From Diphasiastrum complanatum (taxonomy: Eukaryota > Streptophyta > Lycopodiopsida > Lycopodiales > Lycopodiaceae): DNA of 64,000 nucleotides. The stretch spans positions 45,075,366-45,139,365 of the forward strand of contig CM055097.1 of the NCBI GenBank assembly GCA_029204225.1. The letters run 5' to 3'. Numbering within the stretch: the first letter of the stretch is position 1; every line of letters starts with the position of its first letter. A program made the position numbers and the translations under genes. Positions 42,722 through 55,712 of this stretch are shown here, piece after piece. The notes under the pieces are model-generated. The model was not told the origin of the DNA and did no database searches. It was given only the letters and a program-made list of their open reading frames with translations.

Positions 42722-45205
42722 CTACTTCTCGAACAAATCTTTACTTAGTGGCTTTGTAAAAATATCAGCTGTCATTTCCTCTATGGATATGAAGATTGTC
42801 TTCAGTATCTTCTTCTCGACTAAGTCCCGAATCACATGATACTTGATAGCTATGTGCTTCATGTTGGAGTGAAATACAAGGTCTTTCGTAAGATAGATTG
42901 CTGAAGTGTTATCCATTAACAAGACATAAGGTTCAAAACTAGATTCATCAAATCCTTCCAATATCTGTTTAATCCAGATCAGCTCGTTTGTCATCTTGGC
43001 TACTGCTACATATTCCGCTTCACATGAAGATTGAGCTACTGTTGTTTGCTTCTTGCTAATCCAAAGTATGGTTGCGCCAAATTCTAGAGTACAACCTCCT
43101 GAAATACTTTTGCTATCATCCTTCATGGATGCCCAACTTGCGTCACTCTAAGATTTGATGTGAAATCCAGCTTTCTTCGAATAACATAGTCCATAGTCTT
43201 TCGTTTCCTGGAGATATTGTAGTACTCTCTTTGCCAATTCCCAATGCAACGATCCTGGGTTCTGATTATATTGGCTCAACCTGTATACTGCAAATGCTAT
43301 ATCAGATCTGGTGTTGTCTGCTAGATATAACAATGATCCAATCAGCCTAGGATAGGGTGTTTTGGCCATTCGTTCCTCTTCCTTGAGAGTCTGCGAACAA
43401 TCTACCTTGTTCAGTATTGTTCTAGGTATCATGGGAGTATGCACACCTTTGCATTCGAGCATGTTGAAATCTTCAATGATCTTTTGAGTGTACTTTTGTT
43501 GGTGAAGATACAACTTACCACCTTCAAAGTCTCTCACGATCTGCAAGCCTAGATAGATTTTAGCTTCTCCTAGGTCAGCGATCTGAAATATTTTAGAAAT
43601 GTCTCTTTTGACATCTGAAATTAACTTATCTCTTCTTGAGAAGATAAGCGTGTCATCAACATAAACAGCTTGAATGATTATTTCATTTTGGACATGCTTG
43701 ATATAGACATTTGATTTAGCAAATAGAGGTTTGAAGCCTTTGGAACGTAGTGCTTCGTCCTTCTTTTTATACCATTGTCCCGCTGCTTGTTTCAGACCAT
43801 AAATGCTTTTATTCATGTGACATCCATATTCTGGATATTCTTGGCTTACAAAACCAAGTGGTTGGTCCATGAATAAGTCTTCTTCCAATTCTGCGTGTAG
43901 GAAAGCAGTTTTCTCATCCACAATATGGATTTTCAGATCATGAGCCACTGCATACGCGAATAACAAGCGAATTGATGTATGTTTGACCACTGGTGAGAAA
44001 GGATCAATGTAGTTGATCCCATACTTCTGTGAAAAACCTTTAACAACTAACCTTCCTTTGTATCTGATGTTTTCTCCATCAGGACCTATTTTGATCTTGT
44101 AGATCCACTTGCACTTGACTGGTTTTCAGCCATCAGGTATAGGTGCAAGTGTCCATACATTGTTCTTATACATGGATGACATTTCATCCTCCATTGCCTG
44201 AATCCAGCGATCTTTATCTGGTCCATCTACAACTTCCTCGAATGTTTGAGGTTCGTCAGAGAATCCACAAAATTTGATGGCTATATTAAGAACATCCTGA
44301 TCAGACCTTTCTAGCGGTTTTCGTTGTCTATCAGATCTTCTCACAGGTGGGTTCAAGTTCGATTCTAATTCGAGCTTTTCTGCTGGAATTTGAACTGGTG
44401 ATTCGAGTCTGGACCTCCCTCTGAATCTGGCTCTTTCATCTTTTGCTTGTTTTTCTTCTGTTGTTGTTGGTAGCTCATAATGATTTTTAAGGATTTCATA
44501 GCCGACTAGATCACTGTTTGTTATGTATTTCGTCTCATCAAATTTAACATCTCGAACAACTTTTATTTTGCTAGTTTCGAATACATAAATACGATAATAT
44601 GACGAATGTAACTCGAATCCTACCAGAAAACCTTGTTTTGTCTTTTCATCGAGTTTCTTTCTCAGCTTATCTAGTATGTGCATATACACTGCGCATCCAA
44701 ATGTTCGAACATGTGCAAGATGTGGCTTCGACTTCCACCATATCTCACGAAGAGTTTTATCCGGTATTCGAGATTTCAGAATACGATTTTGAAGATAATT
44801 TGATGTAGCCATTGCTTCTACCCACAACTGTTTTGGTGCTTTTGCATGAGCCATCATACACCTTGCAGCTTCCATCAGTGTACGATTCCTTCGTTCAGCT
44901 ATTCCATTGTGTTGAGGTGTGTAAGATGCGGTCTTCATGTGCATAATACCTCGATCAGTACAATAAGCTTTGAACTCATTGGAAATGTACTCACCTCCAC
45001 AATCTGTGCAAATTTGCTTCAACTTATTGCTTGTCTGCATTTCAGCCCAATTTGTATACTCAACAAATTTCTCGAAAGCTTCAGATTTAGTACGAATAAA
45101 ATATGCTACAACAAATTTGCTGAAGTCATCAATAAACGTAATGAAGTACTTTGCATCACCCAACGACAATACCCCGAATGGTCCACAAACACAATTTCAA
45201 ATACC
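42722..45205 (-). pseudogene. Copia B integrase-RT-RNase H frame with two in-frame stops
   Basis: A single reading frame runs from about 45205 to 42722. Integrase: VCGPFGVLSLGDAKYFITFI, DDFSKFVVAYFIRTKSEAFE, CTDCGGEYISNEFKAYC and TPQHNGIAERRNRTLMEA, carrying the D..D..E residues. RT: YIDPFSPVVKHTSIRLLFAY, DEKTAFLHAELEEDLFMDQP, QAVYVDDTLIFSRRDKLI (catalytic YVDD) and PRLIGSLLYLADNTRSDIAF. RNase H: WISKKQTTVAQSSCEAEYVA, LLMDNTSAIYLTKD and HIAIKYHVIRDLVE. Stops: TGA at 44126-44128 after APIPDG, and TAG at 43148-43150 before SDASWASMKDD. The frame is otherwise unbroken, so silencing mutations appear few. Confidence 0.9.
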
Positions 45206-45305
45206 TTAGTTGCTTTATAAACAACACTTATCCTATATGCACATTGACTTTGATATCAAGCTTTAGTTGAAATAGACAACAAACCAAAATTGGCATTAAC
45301 AATAG

Positions 45306-45407
<102 letters not shown>

Positions 45408-45420
45408 TATTTTAGAACCT

Positions 45421-45476
45421 TAGCAATTGTCTTGAATCTGCTAGTAGGTAGCAATTGTCTTGAATCTGCTAGTAGG
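45421..45476. repeat. 28-bp perfect tandem duplication between the microsatellites
   Basis: tagcaattgtcttgaatctg followed by ctagtagg is present twice exactly. Confidence 0.95.
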
Positions 45477-45486
45477 AATTTGTAAG

Positions 45487-45683
<197 letters not shown>

Positions 45684-45690
45684 TGCGCAC

Positions 45691-47320
45691 AATGCCACCA
45701 AAAAATCACGCCTCTCCTCCTCCAATACGCCCTACTGCCACAATGGCAGCGACTACCAACGTGGTAGCAACACCTGCCACGCAGGCAGCAACGCTACTTG
45801 TTGTGGTAGCATTGTCTGCCACCTCTTCTTCGATGTTGCCTCCTTTTCCCACTATTGCTCTACATTTAGATCCTATTGTTGGCCTCCTTCGTATCCAAAT
45901 CATCCACTTCTTGCTCTTCTTCCACTCAAGAATCAGTACCTATTCCTAACACTCCATCTAAATCTACAGAACTATTCTCTTCTTGGCAAAAAGATCAGTT
46001 CAAAACTTACTTCCGAACCATGAAACTAGAAATATCACAGTTGAAAGAAATGATATCAACTCTAATCAAGGAAAAAAGTGTGATGTAGTCCGAAATTGTA
46101 TACCTAGAACAATCGATTGGAAACAAGGAGGTTTCAGCTTTCGAATATAATACCACAATGATAAAATAATTGGAACAAAAGATCATGAAACAAAAGGAAG
46201 AGGCCCTCTCCTATGGGCATCGGTATTGAAGAAAGGAACCAAGCCAAGTGCTCCAATATCCTTCGTCATTTCAACCACCATTTAGGAAGAGAATTCAGAA
46301 AACAAAAGGCTCACAACATTAGGGTCAAAAGGGATCACGGATACACAAGATGCCATGACTAAAGCCACGCGCTGCCTTGATACCACACTCGGGCACAGGA
46401 CAAATGGGTTAATATGGCATGGAGGACTACCAAAGATGCAGCCACATTGATTATCCGTTTTACTTCCTTGGAGAGTCAATGAGCGTCTTTACGGTGCAGA
46501 GCTAAGCTACATGGTTTCACTATTTCTATGGATGATGACCTCGCATACATTCAGGTGGAGGACAGGCGTAAGGCCTTATAGGAAGCCTGAGAGTCATGTA
46601 GACAAGCCATATATGGGGTTGGACAAGTGCACTTTTTGATGCACTCCTAATGGTTCCTACATATAGGGATTTGGGGTCCTCGGGTTTGGGAGTATCCCAA
46701 GGCCGCATCCACACCATCTCCGTAGTGGAGTATGGAATTGCGATGGTATACACTCATCTCCTATTTTTCGCGACTTGATTGACTTTATCAATGGTCCAGA
46801 TGCATTGCTTTTTATGGAGATCCATGAGAGTTCAAAGCGAGGACTTCCTACTTTTACAAGATATAGATGAGATTTTGTGTACAAACTAGAGACTAGATCA
46901 GCTAATGGACATGGATTTGGATGGGTTGCATGCTTATATAGCGAGTCTCTTCAGTCGAGCATCAAATTCATCTAGCATGATGAGCATGCATGCTACATAC
47001 GGATTCATATTGTGAGGCAAGATATTGGTTTGGATAGAGACCTTTTTGTTGCAACATGTTACTTTTCTCTAGAGTTTTCGTCTTTAATTGTGGGCACTGG
47101 CTCATCATACCATGATCTTTCATTGGATATCATCAAATTCGTAGAGCAGGAGCATATTTTTCTTGTCGGAGTTTTTAATGTCCTCCGGACATCCTCACAA
47201 TAGGCAGAGTTTTATGACACCACCGACCAGCTCCATGTTTGTGCCCTTGGCAGTGATGAGATGAAAGTTACCAAGACATTTGATGACAGTTTGGGACCTA
47301 TAACCTCATATGGTGAGTAT
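45691..47320 (+). pseudogene. LINE fragment: ORF1-like segment and endonuclease
   Basis: A start-like [20 protein letters not shown] opens at 45691 but shifts frame. A coiled-coil-like piece (FKTYFRTMKLEISQLKEMIS, TLIKEKSVM) follows near 45960-46088. Near 46490-46580 SLRCRAKLHG.TISMDDDLAYIQVEDRRKA matches the LINE at 35740-35960. The endonuclease begins DLIDFINGPDALLFMEIHES and GRGS-like GHGFGWVACLYSES (46770-46950) and continues to about 47320. Stops and frameshifts are frequent. No RT part follows. Confidence 0.65.
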
Positions 47321-47483
47321 TTATTACATTTTGGAGAAGCCCATGAGTGCTTACCTTGGAAAGTCTAGGCATTTTTCCCTCACACACACAGCGGAGTAAG
47401 CACCATAGATAATTTGGTTGAATCTAAGTAGGGATTGTTAAGAGAAAAGGTATGCTTTTCATATAAGAATTAATTATGGTTTG

Positions 47484-48416
47484 TTACATACCGCATTTAT
47501 TTATTGTATATGGAACTAGAATTCTTGAGCAATGCTTTACCGAGCATAGCACGTAGGTATATGAGACTTGCATGAATAATCTACAAGTTGACAATTTGCA
47601 CACATTCACATGAAATAGCTCAAACACGAGATAGAACAAGTAAAGTAAACTCAAAAAACACTTCCTTGCTACTCCTTTGACCTTACTTGAGTTTAAAGAC
47701 TCCTGCAAAAATAGATCCATAACATCTTTGCCAAATAATCTTCCTTTGATGCTCTTGACTAGCTCTAAATTGCCACCTTTCCTTTTGTGTTGTTGAAGCC
47801 CTTTGAGACCAACCTTTAGATCTTCCTCTTGACCATCAAAGTCATTGAAAAGACTTTGTTTTTCAAATCCATTTCTTGATTTTTCAGCATGAAAACCATA
47901 AGAACCAATATCCATTTGCATAGCATCATCTACACAAAAAGATTCTCCAAAACATGTGAGTAAAGCAAAGTGAGTCGCTTCCACTTGCTTACCTTTCTCT
48001 TGAACATCAAAGATATCAAAGATATGAATATCTTCAAACATGAACCTTTAAAAATACTCCCTCTCAAACATATGATCTAGATCAAACAATATCTCATCAA
48101 TGCTTGATCTCAAATTTCCACAAAGGTTAGTGAAAACAATGCCATTGGTGGCACCAACACAAATCAAAAGATAGATTCCAAACTTTTTATCCAACATGAA
48201 GTAGAGTAGGTGAAGATCAGTATCAAACCTAATAAATTCAGCCTTCTTGAGTCCATAACAAACCTCAATAAGCTCACCAATGAGATCTCCCTTTCCTTGA
48301 AGAAATTGCCTCTCGATTTGCTCCATGTAGTCTTCTCCAACCAACCTTTTGCCATCTTGATCATGAGTGATCAATTCACAATCATAGAATCCTTTGAGTT
48401 GATGAAGAGATTGCAA
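47484..48416 (-). pseudogene. Second copy of the unknown cargo ORF (fragment)
   Basis: The frame is nearly the same as residues about 14-290 of the ORF at 57262-58647: LKGFYDCELITHDQDGKRLV, GIYLLI, FTNLCGN, RSSIDEILFDLDHMFEREYF, then DIHIFDIFDVQEKGKQVEAT. An in-frame TAA at 48048-48050 replaces the Gln of EYFQRF. The end near 48416 abuts plus-strand copia gag sequence, and the other end is unrelated to the intact copy. Function unknown. Confidence 0.7.
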
Positions 48417-51160
48417 CAGATGGCCGCTGTCGGATCAGTCATAGACGATCAAGATGCAATAATGACATTGCTTTCAAGCCTATCCTCTATGTATGAGAAC
48501 TGGGTGATGATCATCATGACACACTCAGATTTAACTCTCACTAGAGTTATCGATATGTTGCTGCAAGAAGATAATCGAAGAAGTCGAGACACTTCGTCTA
48601 TCTCTTCGTCTCATGCTCTATATGTCAATAAGGGCTCGAAACGACATAAGCAAAAAAACTTCAAGCAGTCTGCATCGAATCAGAAATAGACTCAAAGTTA
48701 GGAACAATCATCAAATCCACATTCGTCAAAGAAGAAGATGTTTTACATGTATTGCAAATGCAATAACCATGAGATCCAGGATTACCGAATTATCAAAGTG
48801 AAGAATGCAGCCAAGCAACCTGATCAATAAGCAAATGTAGTTACAACATCTCCTCAAGTCGAAATGGATGAAGACGCTTTGATACTCAAAGACAAATACA
48901 TGAATTCGGATGATTCGTGATTTTTGGATTTCGGAGCTACTCAACATATGGCCAATCATTGTGAGATTTTCCAATCCTATACGCCTTACAACACAAAGAA
49001 GTATGTTCTTCTTGGTGACGATAGTACTCACACTATCGAAGGTGAAGGTACTGTATGACTGATATTCCAGCATGATCAATTCAAACTATTGTCAAAAGTC
49101 TTGTATGTTCCTAAACTCTCTACAAATCTATTTTCAGTAAGTAGAATTACAGATTTAGGTCATAAGGTGGAGTTTGAGTCTGATCAATGCAAAATTATTG
49201 ATAGGAGTAATAAGATCCTTGCACTCGGCAAGAGGCATTGATACTTATATAGACTGGCACATTGTTATTTTGATTCTAGTCAAGCCTTGAAAACCTCTGT
49301 TCTTGTCAATAAAGCATTACTATGGTATCATCACTTAGGACACTTGAGTTATGCATCTGTTTTAAACATGTCTTGACAATCCATGGCTCTTGATCTCGAC
49401 TATCCTTCTGGTAAAGTTGATCTCCCTGTTCGTCATAGCTGCATCCTTGGAAAGCAAGCTAGGATTCCTTTTAGATCAAGTCATAGGCATGTAACAAAAG
49501 GTCGATTAGATGTTGTTCATACATATATATGTGGACCTATGCAAACTCCTTCATTGCTAGATGCAAATTATTTTATTACCTTTATTGACGAATTCTCCAG
49601 AAGAACAATTGTTTATTTCATCAAACAAAAATCAGAGGCTTTCATCAAGTTAAGACAATTCAAAGAGCATGCAAAAAATCAGATTGGTAAATGAATCAAA
49701 GCACTAAGGTCAGATAACGGGGGAGAATACATCTCCACCGAATTCAAGGAGTACTGCCTTACTAACGGAATTGAGCAACAATACATTACTTTCCATTTGC
49801 CTCAGTCAAATGGTCTTGTTATTGAAAAGTGCAAATCTAAGTGAATAAGTTGCAAAACATTAGATGACTTAGAAAAATATCTCAAAAGTGTTCAAGCTTC
49901 GGGACACATGTGACAAATTTGCAGAACACTTTAGACCTGCTCCCTCCTCTCTTCCAAAACAAGATTCAGAGTGGAGAAAAGGAAAGCAATCTCAACCATC
50001 CCGGCTTGTTATTCATATACAGAGCGGGAGTGTTTCAAAGAAGAGGAGGTCTCTTGACCCTCCAAATAAAGCGAGGAATTTTTCCAATCCATATCCTTTA
50101 GATGAAATTCTTTCTTCTAGGCATTCTCCTCCCAATTCTCCTCCTAAGTCTCCTTCTCCTTCTCCCAGAACTCCATCTTTACGTTCGCCTGCTAAATCTT
50201 CCTCTCCTAAAAAATCTCCTCCTCCTACCCCCATAAATATTAGTTCCCCTCCACCTGTTCTAGGAAATCTTCCTCCACGAAGACTTGGATGAAAAAAATT
50301 TCATGGAGCATTCTGAAGGTTATGAAGACCTGAACAATCCATATTATGCATGTTGGTTGCACATGTATATCTACGATTTGAAGGAGGCCTCACAAGCTTG
50401 GTATAAGAAGCTCGATAGTCTTCTTTAGTCTTTGACACAACCTGACGGTAATGTCGATATCAAAAGGGCAGAGAGAAAATTCATGATTTTAACAATATTA
50501 GTAGATGATAGAAAACTGTCTAACATGAATCAATGACACGAACAATCAAATATTTGCAAATTATGAAATCACAGATCTAGGAGAAGCAACCAAATGCTTG
50601 GGATTGCAGATCGAAAGAGACAAAAAGAAAGGAGTCATGCATTTGAACCAGTCCGAATATATTGAAAAAGGTTTGAAGCAATATGAGATGATTGATTGCA
50701 AAGAGAAAACAACATCAATGATTGTCGAAGCTAGATTTTCAAAGCAGGATAGCCCAAGAGCGGATGAGAGAAAATAGAAGATGGAAAGGATCCCATATCA
50801 AAGTCTAATTGGAAGCCTCATGTTACTCACGATATGCACGAGACCCAATTTAGCATTCTCTGTCTATGCACTCAGTCAATTTTCCTCCAATCTTGGAATG
50901 TAACACTGGCAAATGGTGAAACAAATCCTATAGTATCTGAAGGGGTTGGGTTGATCTACGAAGGCAAGCATGATTTTATCCTATAGCACTACAACGATGC
51001 AAGTTGGGCTAGCTATAAGGATGACATCAAATCAATAACTAGTGGATGCTCAATACTATGTGGAGCTGCGATCAGCTGGACCTGCAAGAAGCAGATGCTG
51101 GTAGCTCAATCTTCGTGCGAAGCTGAATATGTACTTTTTCAAAGGTGGTGAAACTTAGAC
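48400..51160 (+). pseudogene. Ty1/copia retrotransposon C, heavily decayed
   Basis: In plus order: gag end (MAAVGSVIDDQDAIMTLLSS, NWVMIIMTHSDLTLTRVIDM), broken zinc knuckle (FYMYCKCNNHEIQDYR), protease DFGATQHMANHCEIF, then LYVPKLSTNLFSVSRI. Next are GAG-pre-integrase (LWYHHLGHLSYASV), integrase (DVVHTYICGPMQTPSLLDAN, YFITFIDEFSRRTIVYFI, RSDNGGEYISTEFKEYC), a proline/serine-rich linker, RT (YIYDLKEASQAWYKKLD; LVDD instead of YVDD; EITDLGEATKCLGLQIE) and RNase H (SCEAEY-like end). Many stops. No LTR was seen. It is a different family from copia A and B by eye. Confidence 0.8.
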
Positions 51161-54100
51161 AAGGTAAAAATTGCCAATTCCAATATGGAAACCATGTCAC
51201 AAAATTTGTCAAAATGTTTCTATTTGAATTCGACGTGTCGAAATCTAACAGATATTGGTTTTTGACCACTAGCATGGTGCCAAATTGAAGTTTGAAATGA
51301 GAAGTCGAATTTTGACATATGTTGAAAACCGACAGCAACATGAAAGTTTACATGGACACAAAAAGCCAGCATCTAGATTTAAAAATAGTTTATCTGAATC
51401 CGGCACATATTTACTACTGTCGAAGTCGACACTTACTATGGTTTTTAAACTAGCAGAGAGCATTTTAAAATCTGTCAAAAATGGTCTGACAAAATTTTTG
51501 GAATTGTCTATCTTGACGAAATTTGATGCATTTTTACCAATGTCAGATTCTGACACTTACTTTGGTTTTTTCACAGACAGAGAGTAGTTTTAAATCAGTC
51601 AGATTTTTTAGGATTTTCTAATGTGATCAATTCTGACGCATTCATTTTGTCTCTCTCTCTCTTGGACTCTTCTTTATCAAAAATTACTACCCTTGATCAC
51701 GCTATAAACAAACAATTATGATATGAGGGTCCTAAACTTTTTTGCCAACCCAACCTGTTTTGATACTTTTTCAAAAAGAATTTTCGCACCATTTTTGGTT
51801 GAAGGGGAGCTTCCACGATATCTCCTACGGAACCACTATATGTAGCGTGTTCTCGAAGGAGTTTCTTCTCCTTTACAATGAGAAGAATTTTGGAAGAGAT
51901 TGCGCCCTCCATGGCTTGAAGTTATCTGCTTTAAACCCTACGGTATGTGGTTTTGCTCGTATCATGTATTTGCATTCATCTCTTGTATAATTATGGATGT
52001 TATTAGATGTGGTTGATGATAAATAGGAAGGTATGAATCCACTGTCCAGTGGTGGATCAGTGAGGGTTCATATTACCGTTTTTGGCATGATTTTTACTCC
52101 ATATTCTATTTGATGTCCAGCGATGGACCAACGATGAAGCTCACTCAGTTATGGAGAGTCTTGATGAGGATGGATAGATTGTTGTCCAGCGATGGACCTG
52201 CAGCGATCTATCCTGAGCAAGATAATCAAAATATTGATACTTATGGGTAGCTGTCCAGCGATGGACCAGCGATGGACCAAGATTTCCTTCCACATACTTC
52301 AAAAAGCATGATAATGATAGCTATACATCGTGTGTGATAGATTGAGGCAAGTGCTTCATTATGACTAGCCATGAAGCATTTTCTATCTCATAAATGGTCA
52401 TATGGATTCAAACTCCATATCATAAATATGATTGGATGATAATGTGGTTTGTTAACTACAGTTTATAGTATGCTTTACTATCCTTCAAAAGACGACATGA
52501 ATATGTGGTTGCTCCATAAGTAACTAAGGGTTACATACATACTCCAAAAACGAAGCTACTGTAGTATTATACTATTATCAAAAGATACAACTCAGATGCT
52601 GGCACATGCTGATTATGATTAGTATACCTCATGCTGTAACCAGTTGCGTTATCATACTTGTGATTGATTGCTTCTTCACAAGGAAGACTACTTACTATGT
52701 GTAAGCACTAACAGATTAAACTTGCACTCTCTGTAGCATCAAATATTACTACTATCTTCATTTTCGATTAGGTTCGATTTCGAACCATATAGCGATAAGC
52801 GTTTGCACAGGTATGCACATGAAACCATTCCCTTCAGATTTGTATAAGCTATGAATGATAGGCTCTCCTTAAAGTACTTATTATCGCTTTCGCAATGGCT
52901 GATAATAACGGTGTGAATGTTTTAAGACTTAGGAAGGCAAGAGCACTTGAGGGGACTAAACATGGCATCCTCACAAGAGACCACTGCTACAATCATCCAG
53001 GTAAGGGTTTTCCGAACAGTTTTCAGATTTTGCAAGCATCACCTATGCTCGAAAGGTAAGGTGTCTCTTCACAAATATATTCCATTCTAGGTGACTAATA
53101 AAGATCCTAAAACACAGAATTTAGTTGGTTTCTATTCAGTTTGATTGTATCACTTCATAGATAATATAGTTTTTCTACATTTAATGACACCCACGTTGTC
53201 CCAAAGCAAGGTTTCTCCTCAAATTATCTTGGACAACATGGATTTGCATAAGATAAATGGTTTTTACAGAAGGATTAGAATGGCACGGATCTGCCCTGAT
53301 ACCTTATAAATCCCATGAGAACCTCATCAATAAAATGAAGCCTATCTGATACAAGGGTTCAAGAAAAATCACGGGATGGATATGGAGTTACGATACACGT
53401 AAGTTTACTCGTAGATACACTATTCAACCATGGCGTATGCTAATTTACTACTTATTTGGTTGTTATATCAGACTATGGTGAGATACAACTGGAAAGCACG
53501 GATATGCTCAGGAGTATGGACAGTAGTGCGTGATGTTTCTTAAGTCACATGGGTTAGAATAGCATGGATTTGTTTTGCACCGGCACACGTGTTCACACCA
53601 TGTCTTTTAGCAATAAGCAATATATATGGTGAAAACTTCTCATACTTGTGCTATAAACAAATTAAACTGATAAAGACCAATGCCCAAAAACTGATCAGCA
53701 TGGCACTCGCCCTGATACGGTAACGGAAGGGCTTGGCCTATTGCTATAAAATCATCTTTGTGTTTGGAAAGACTGGACTATGTTTTAAAATGCTATTTAT
53801 GTTGATGAGTAGTATAACTTCTTTTGGACATGGATAACAACTAATGCTCAGCTATGACACTTGTCTTGCCCACTGTACTAACTTGTGCGATTTTGTGTTG
53901 TGGGATGGTGGCAGGTATCAGCTGGACGTTTTGAGAGTGGTTAGGCTATATGGTGCTTTACTGTACTGTATTTTACTTTTCAGCTTTACTGTACCTTGTT
54001 GGTTTATGAATAAAGGCTTCAAAGGTTTGGTCTTGCTTTGTCAAGATGAACTATGTGAAATTGTGTATCTCTCTCTCTGCACCCTTGAGGTGTAACTCCA

Positions 54101-54212
54101 ACTATTCCTTGGTTGGGATAGTACTAAACCCTTACCTTTTATCCGGTTCATAAGCTAACAAAGGTCTGTTTTCATGTTTTAGTCCACATGATGGTTTCAG
54201 AATGCTGCTCTT
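51161..54212. other. No gene recognised; several diffuse repeats
   Basis: Around 51300-51600 a segment containing tctgacacttactttggttt recurs in diverged form. 52040-52275 holds GTCCA..TGGAC repeats. The remainder (52300-54200) is A/T-rich with no domain on either strand; the plus frame 53844-54095 is short and cysteine-containing but unidentified. Confidence 0.5.
52042..52276. repeat. GTCCAGCGATGGAC inverted-repeat motif, four to five copies
   Basis: GTCCAGCGATGGAC (arms GTCCA/TGGAC, loop GCGA) appears at about 52117, 52173 and 52252, with a variant GTCCAGTGGTGGAT at 52043 and an extra AGCGATGGACC after the last. Spacing is about 55-80 bp. Confidence 0.8.
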
Positions 54213-55414
54213 TTGCGTCATAGGGAGCCCCTACCTCGACCTAACCATTTTATTCAGACTCTTATTTGTTGTATGAAAAAGGCCGTAATGATGCATTCTT
54301 TTATCATTGACATTGATAGGGCTACTTGTTCTTCTGCTGGACCTGAAGATAAGGTTTTGTGTTTGACTGATCTGTTGGGGACTTTGGACTCGGTTAAGAT
54401 CTATCTGGAGTTTGTTAAAAAGAAGGATACGTTGAGTATGGTAGAAGATCTATATGGTCGACTCAATGAATTTTTCGAAAGATTTGAAAAAGATGAAAGA
54501 TTTTTTAATCTACACATTAGGAAAGTCTTTGCGTGCCTTGAAAATGAGAATGGTATTTCTTCTGTTGATGTGCCACATATCTCCTCTGATGCACCACTTT
54601 CACCACACCCTTTGGTCTTTTTAGACGAGCTTGATGAGGACAGTGCTTCCCAGCTTGAATTGTTTTCTCAAGATATCTATGATATTGGTGACCAATCTTC
54701 GTATGACTTCTGCCATTCCAAAACTGTCAAATCCCTTTTGTACCCAGCAGAACTATTGAGTTCAAATCTGCCTTTACCACCTATAAGCTTTGGAGCCTTC
54801 CTACTATCAATTTTCTTGCCCCTATGCCTATCAACCTTTGGATCTTGATGTCACATCTTACTGAAAAAGAGATAGCCGCTGCTTTACACAAAAATCCTTC
54901 TCTTGAAGCTCCTGTAGCCTTTGATACCGTTATTCACATAAACAAATTTGAGCCTTCCCGTTGTCCTTTTGAGCAAACCTGGGCCAGAATCAGAGGACAC
55001 TTTGAGACTTGCTTCAATAGGATGAACCTTCACCAAGCAAGAATCTGGAACTGGAAACGACATTTCTTTAAATGTAGATGTGGTGATAAATGCAAAAACA
55101 ATTCGTCCATTATCTGGTTTGACCACGTCGTTTGGTATATGATGAAAGACCTAGGCAAGTTCTTCCCTCGTGCTTTTCTCCAAAACCAAATGAATGCCTT
55201 CTTCCTATGGCTACATAGGCCCACCAGAGATGTGGTTAAGGCACACCTTACCTATATTTTCATTCGACAGTACATGGTTGATGCCTCTATTGAGCTTGCC
55301 AAAGATTCTTTTGCCAAACTCCTATCACACCTAGGCGATGCTGAAAATGTACGAGAGATAGAGCGTCTCCTTAAACGAACAAGCTTTTCCACTCTCCAGG
55401 ATAAATACTTTTAG
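54213..55414 (+). pseudogene. Unknown ORF pair upstream of the Penelope-like RT
   Basis: Two overlapping frames (54213-54848 and 54824-55414) look like one frameshifted coding region. The first encodes an acidic, non-membrane segment with coiled-coil character (MVEDLYGRLNEFFERFEKDE). The second has a Cys cluster (FFKCRCGDKC) and an aromatic-rich helix-forming segment. I do not recognise either. Their position and orientation just 5' of the Penelope-like frame suggest an N-terminal part of the same element. Confidence 0.4.
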
Positions 55415-55712
55415 AACACAAGCAAAAGAATGGGCAATTTTAATCTCAACAATCCAAACTCCATAGTATCTGCATCCGGGATAGGAAAAAGAAGACGGTT
55501 TACTGGAAAGGAAGGACAAAGTAGCACAAGGACCTACCTATCAAACGACTGAATTTTTACCGAGATTAATTGGTGTGCAGGATGGGGAAAGAACAGATAG
55601 GAGAGAAGTCAGCATCTCAGTGACAGGACGTCTACAGCTGACCACTGGCAGTGATTCAGGGAGCTCTTTTTAACATCTATGTTACCATAATAGAGTTTTT
55701 GAAGCAATCCAT

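Larger units (their letters stand above)
41714..45205 (-). mobile_element. Ty1/copia retrotransposon B, 5'-truncated, with 3' LTR
   Basis: On the minus strand an integrase-RT-RNase H frame (45205-42722) is followed by a purine stretch (GAGATGGAGC) and a 964-bp LTR candidate (41714-42677). gag, protease and the 5' LTR are missing; the element ends near 45205 inside the integrase, where microsatellite sequence takes over. The pol frame is kept apart from two stops, so it is younger than copia A. Confidence 0.8.

Noticed and set aside
52042-52276. CRISPR-like array
   Set aside because: Repeats are too short, too few and unevenly spaced, and the context is a eukaryotic genome without cas genes.
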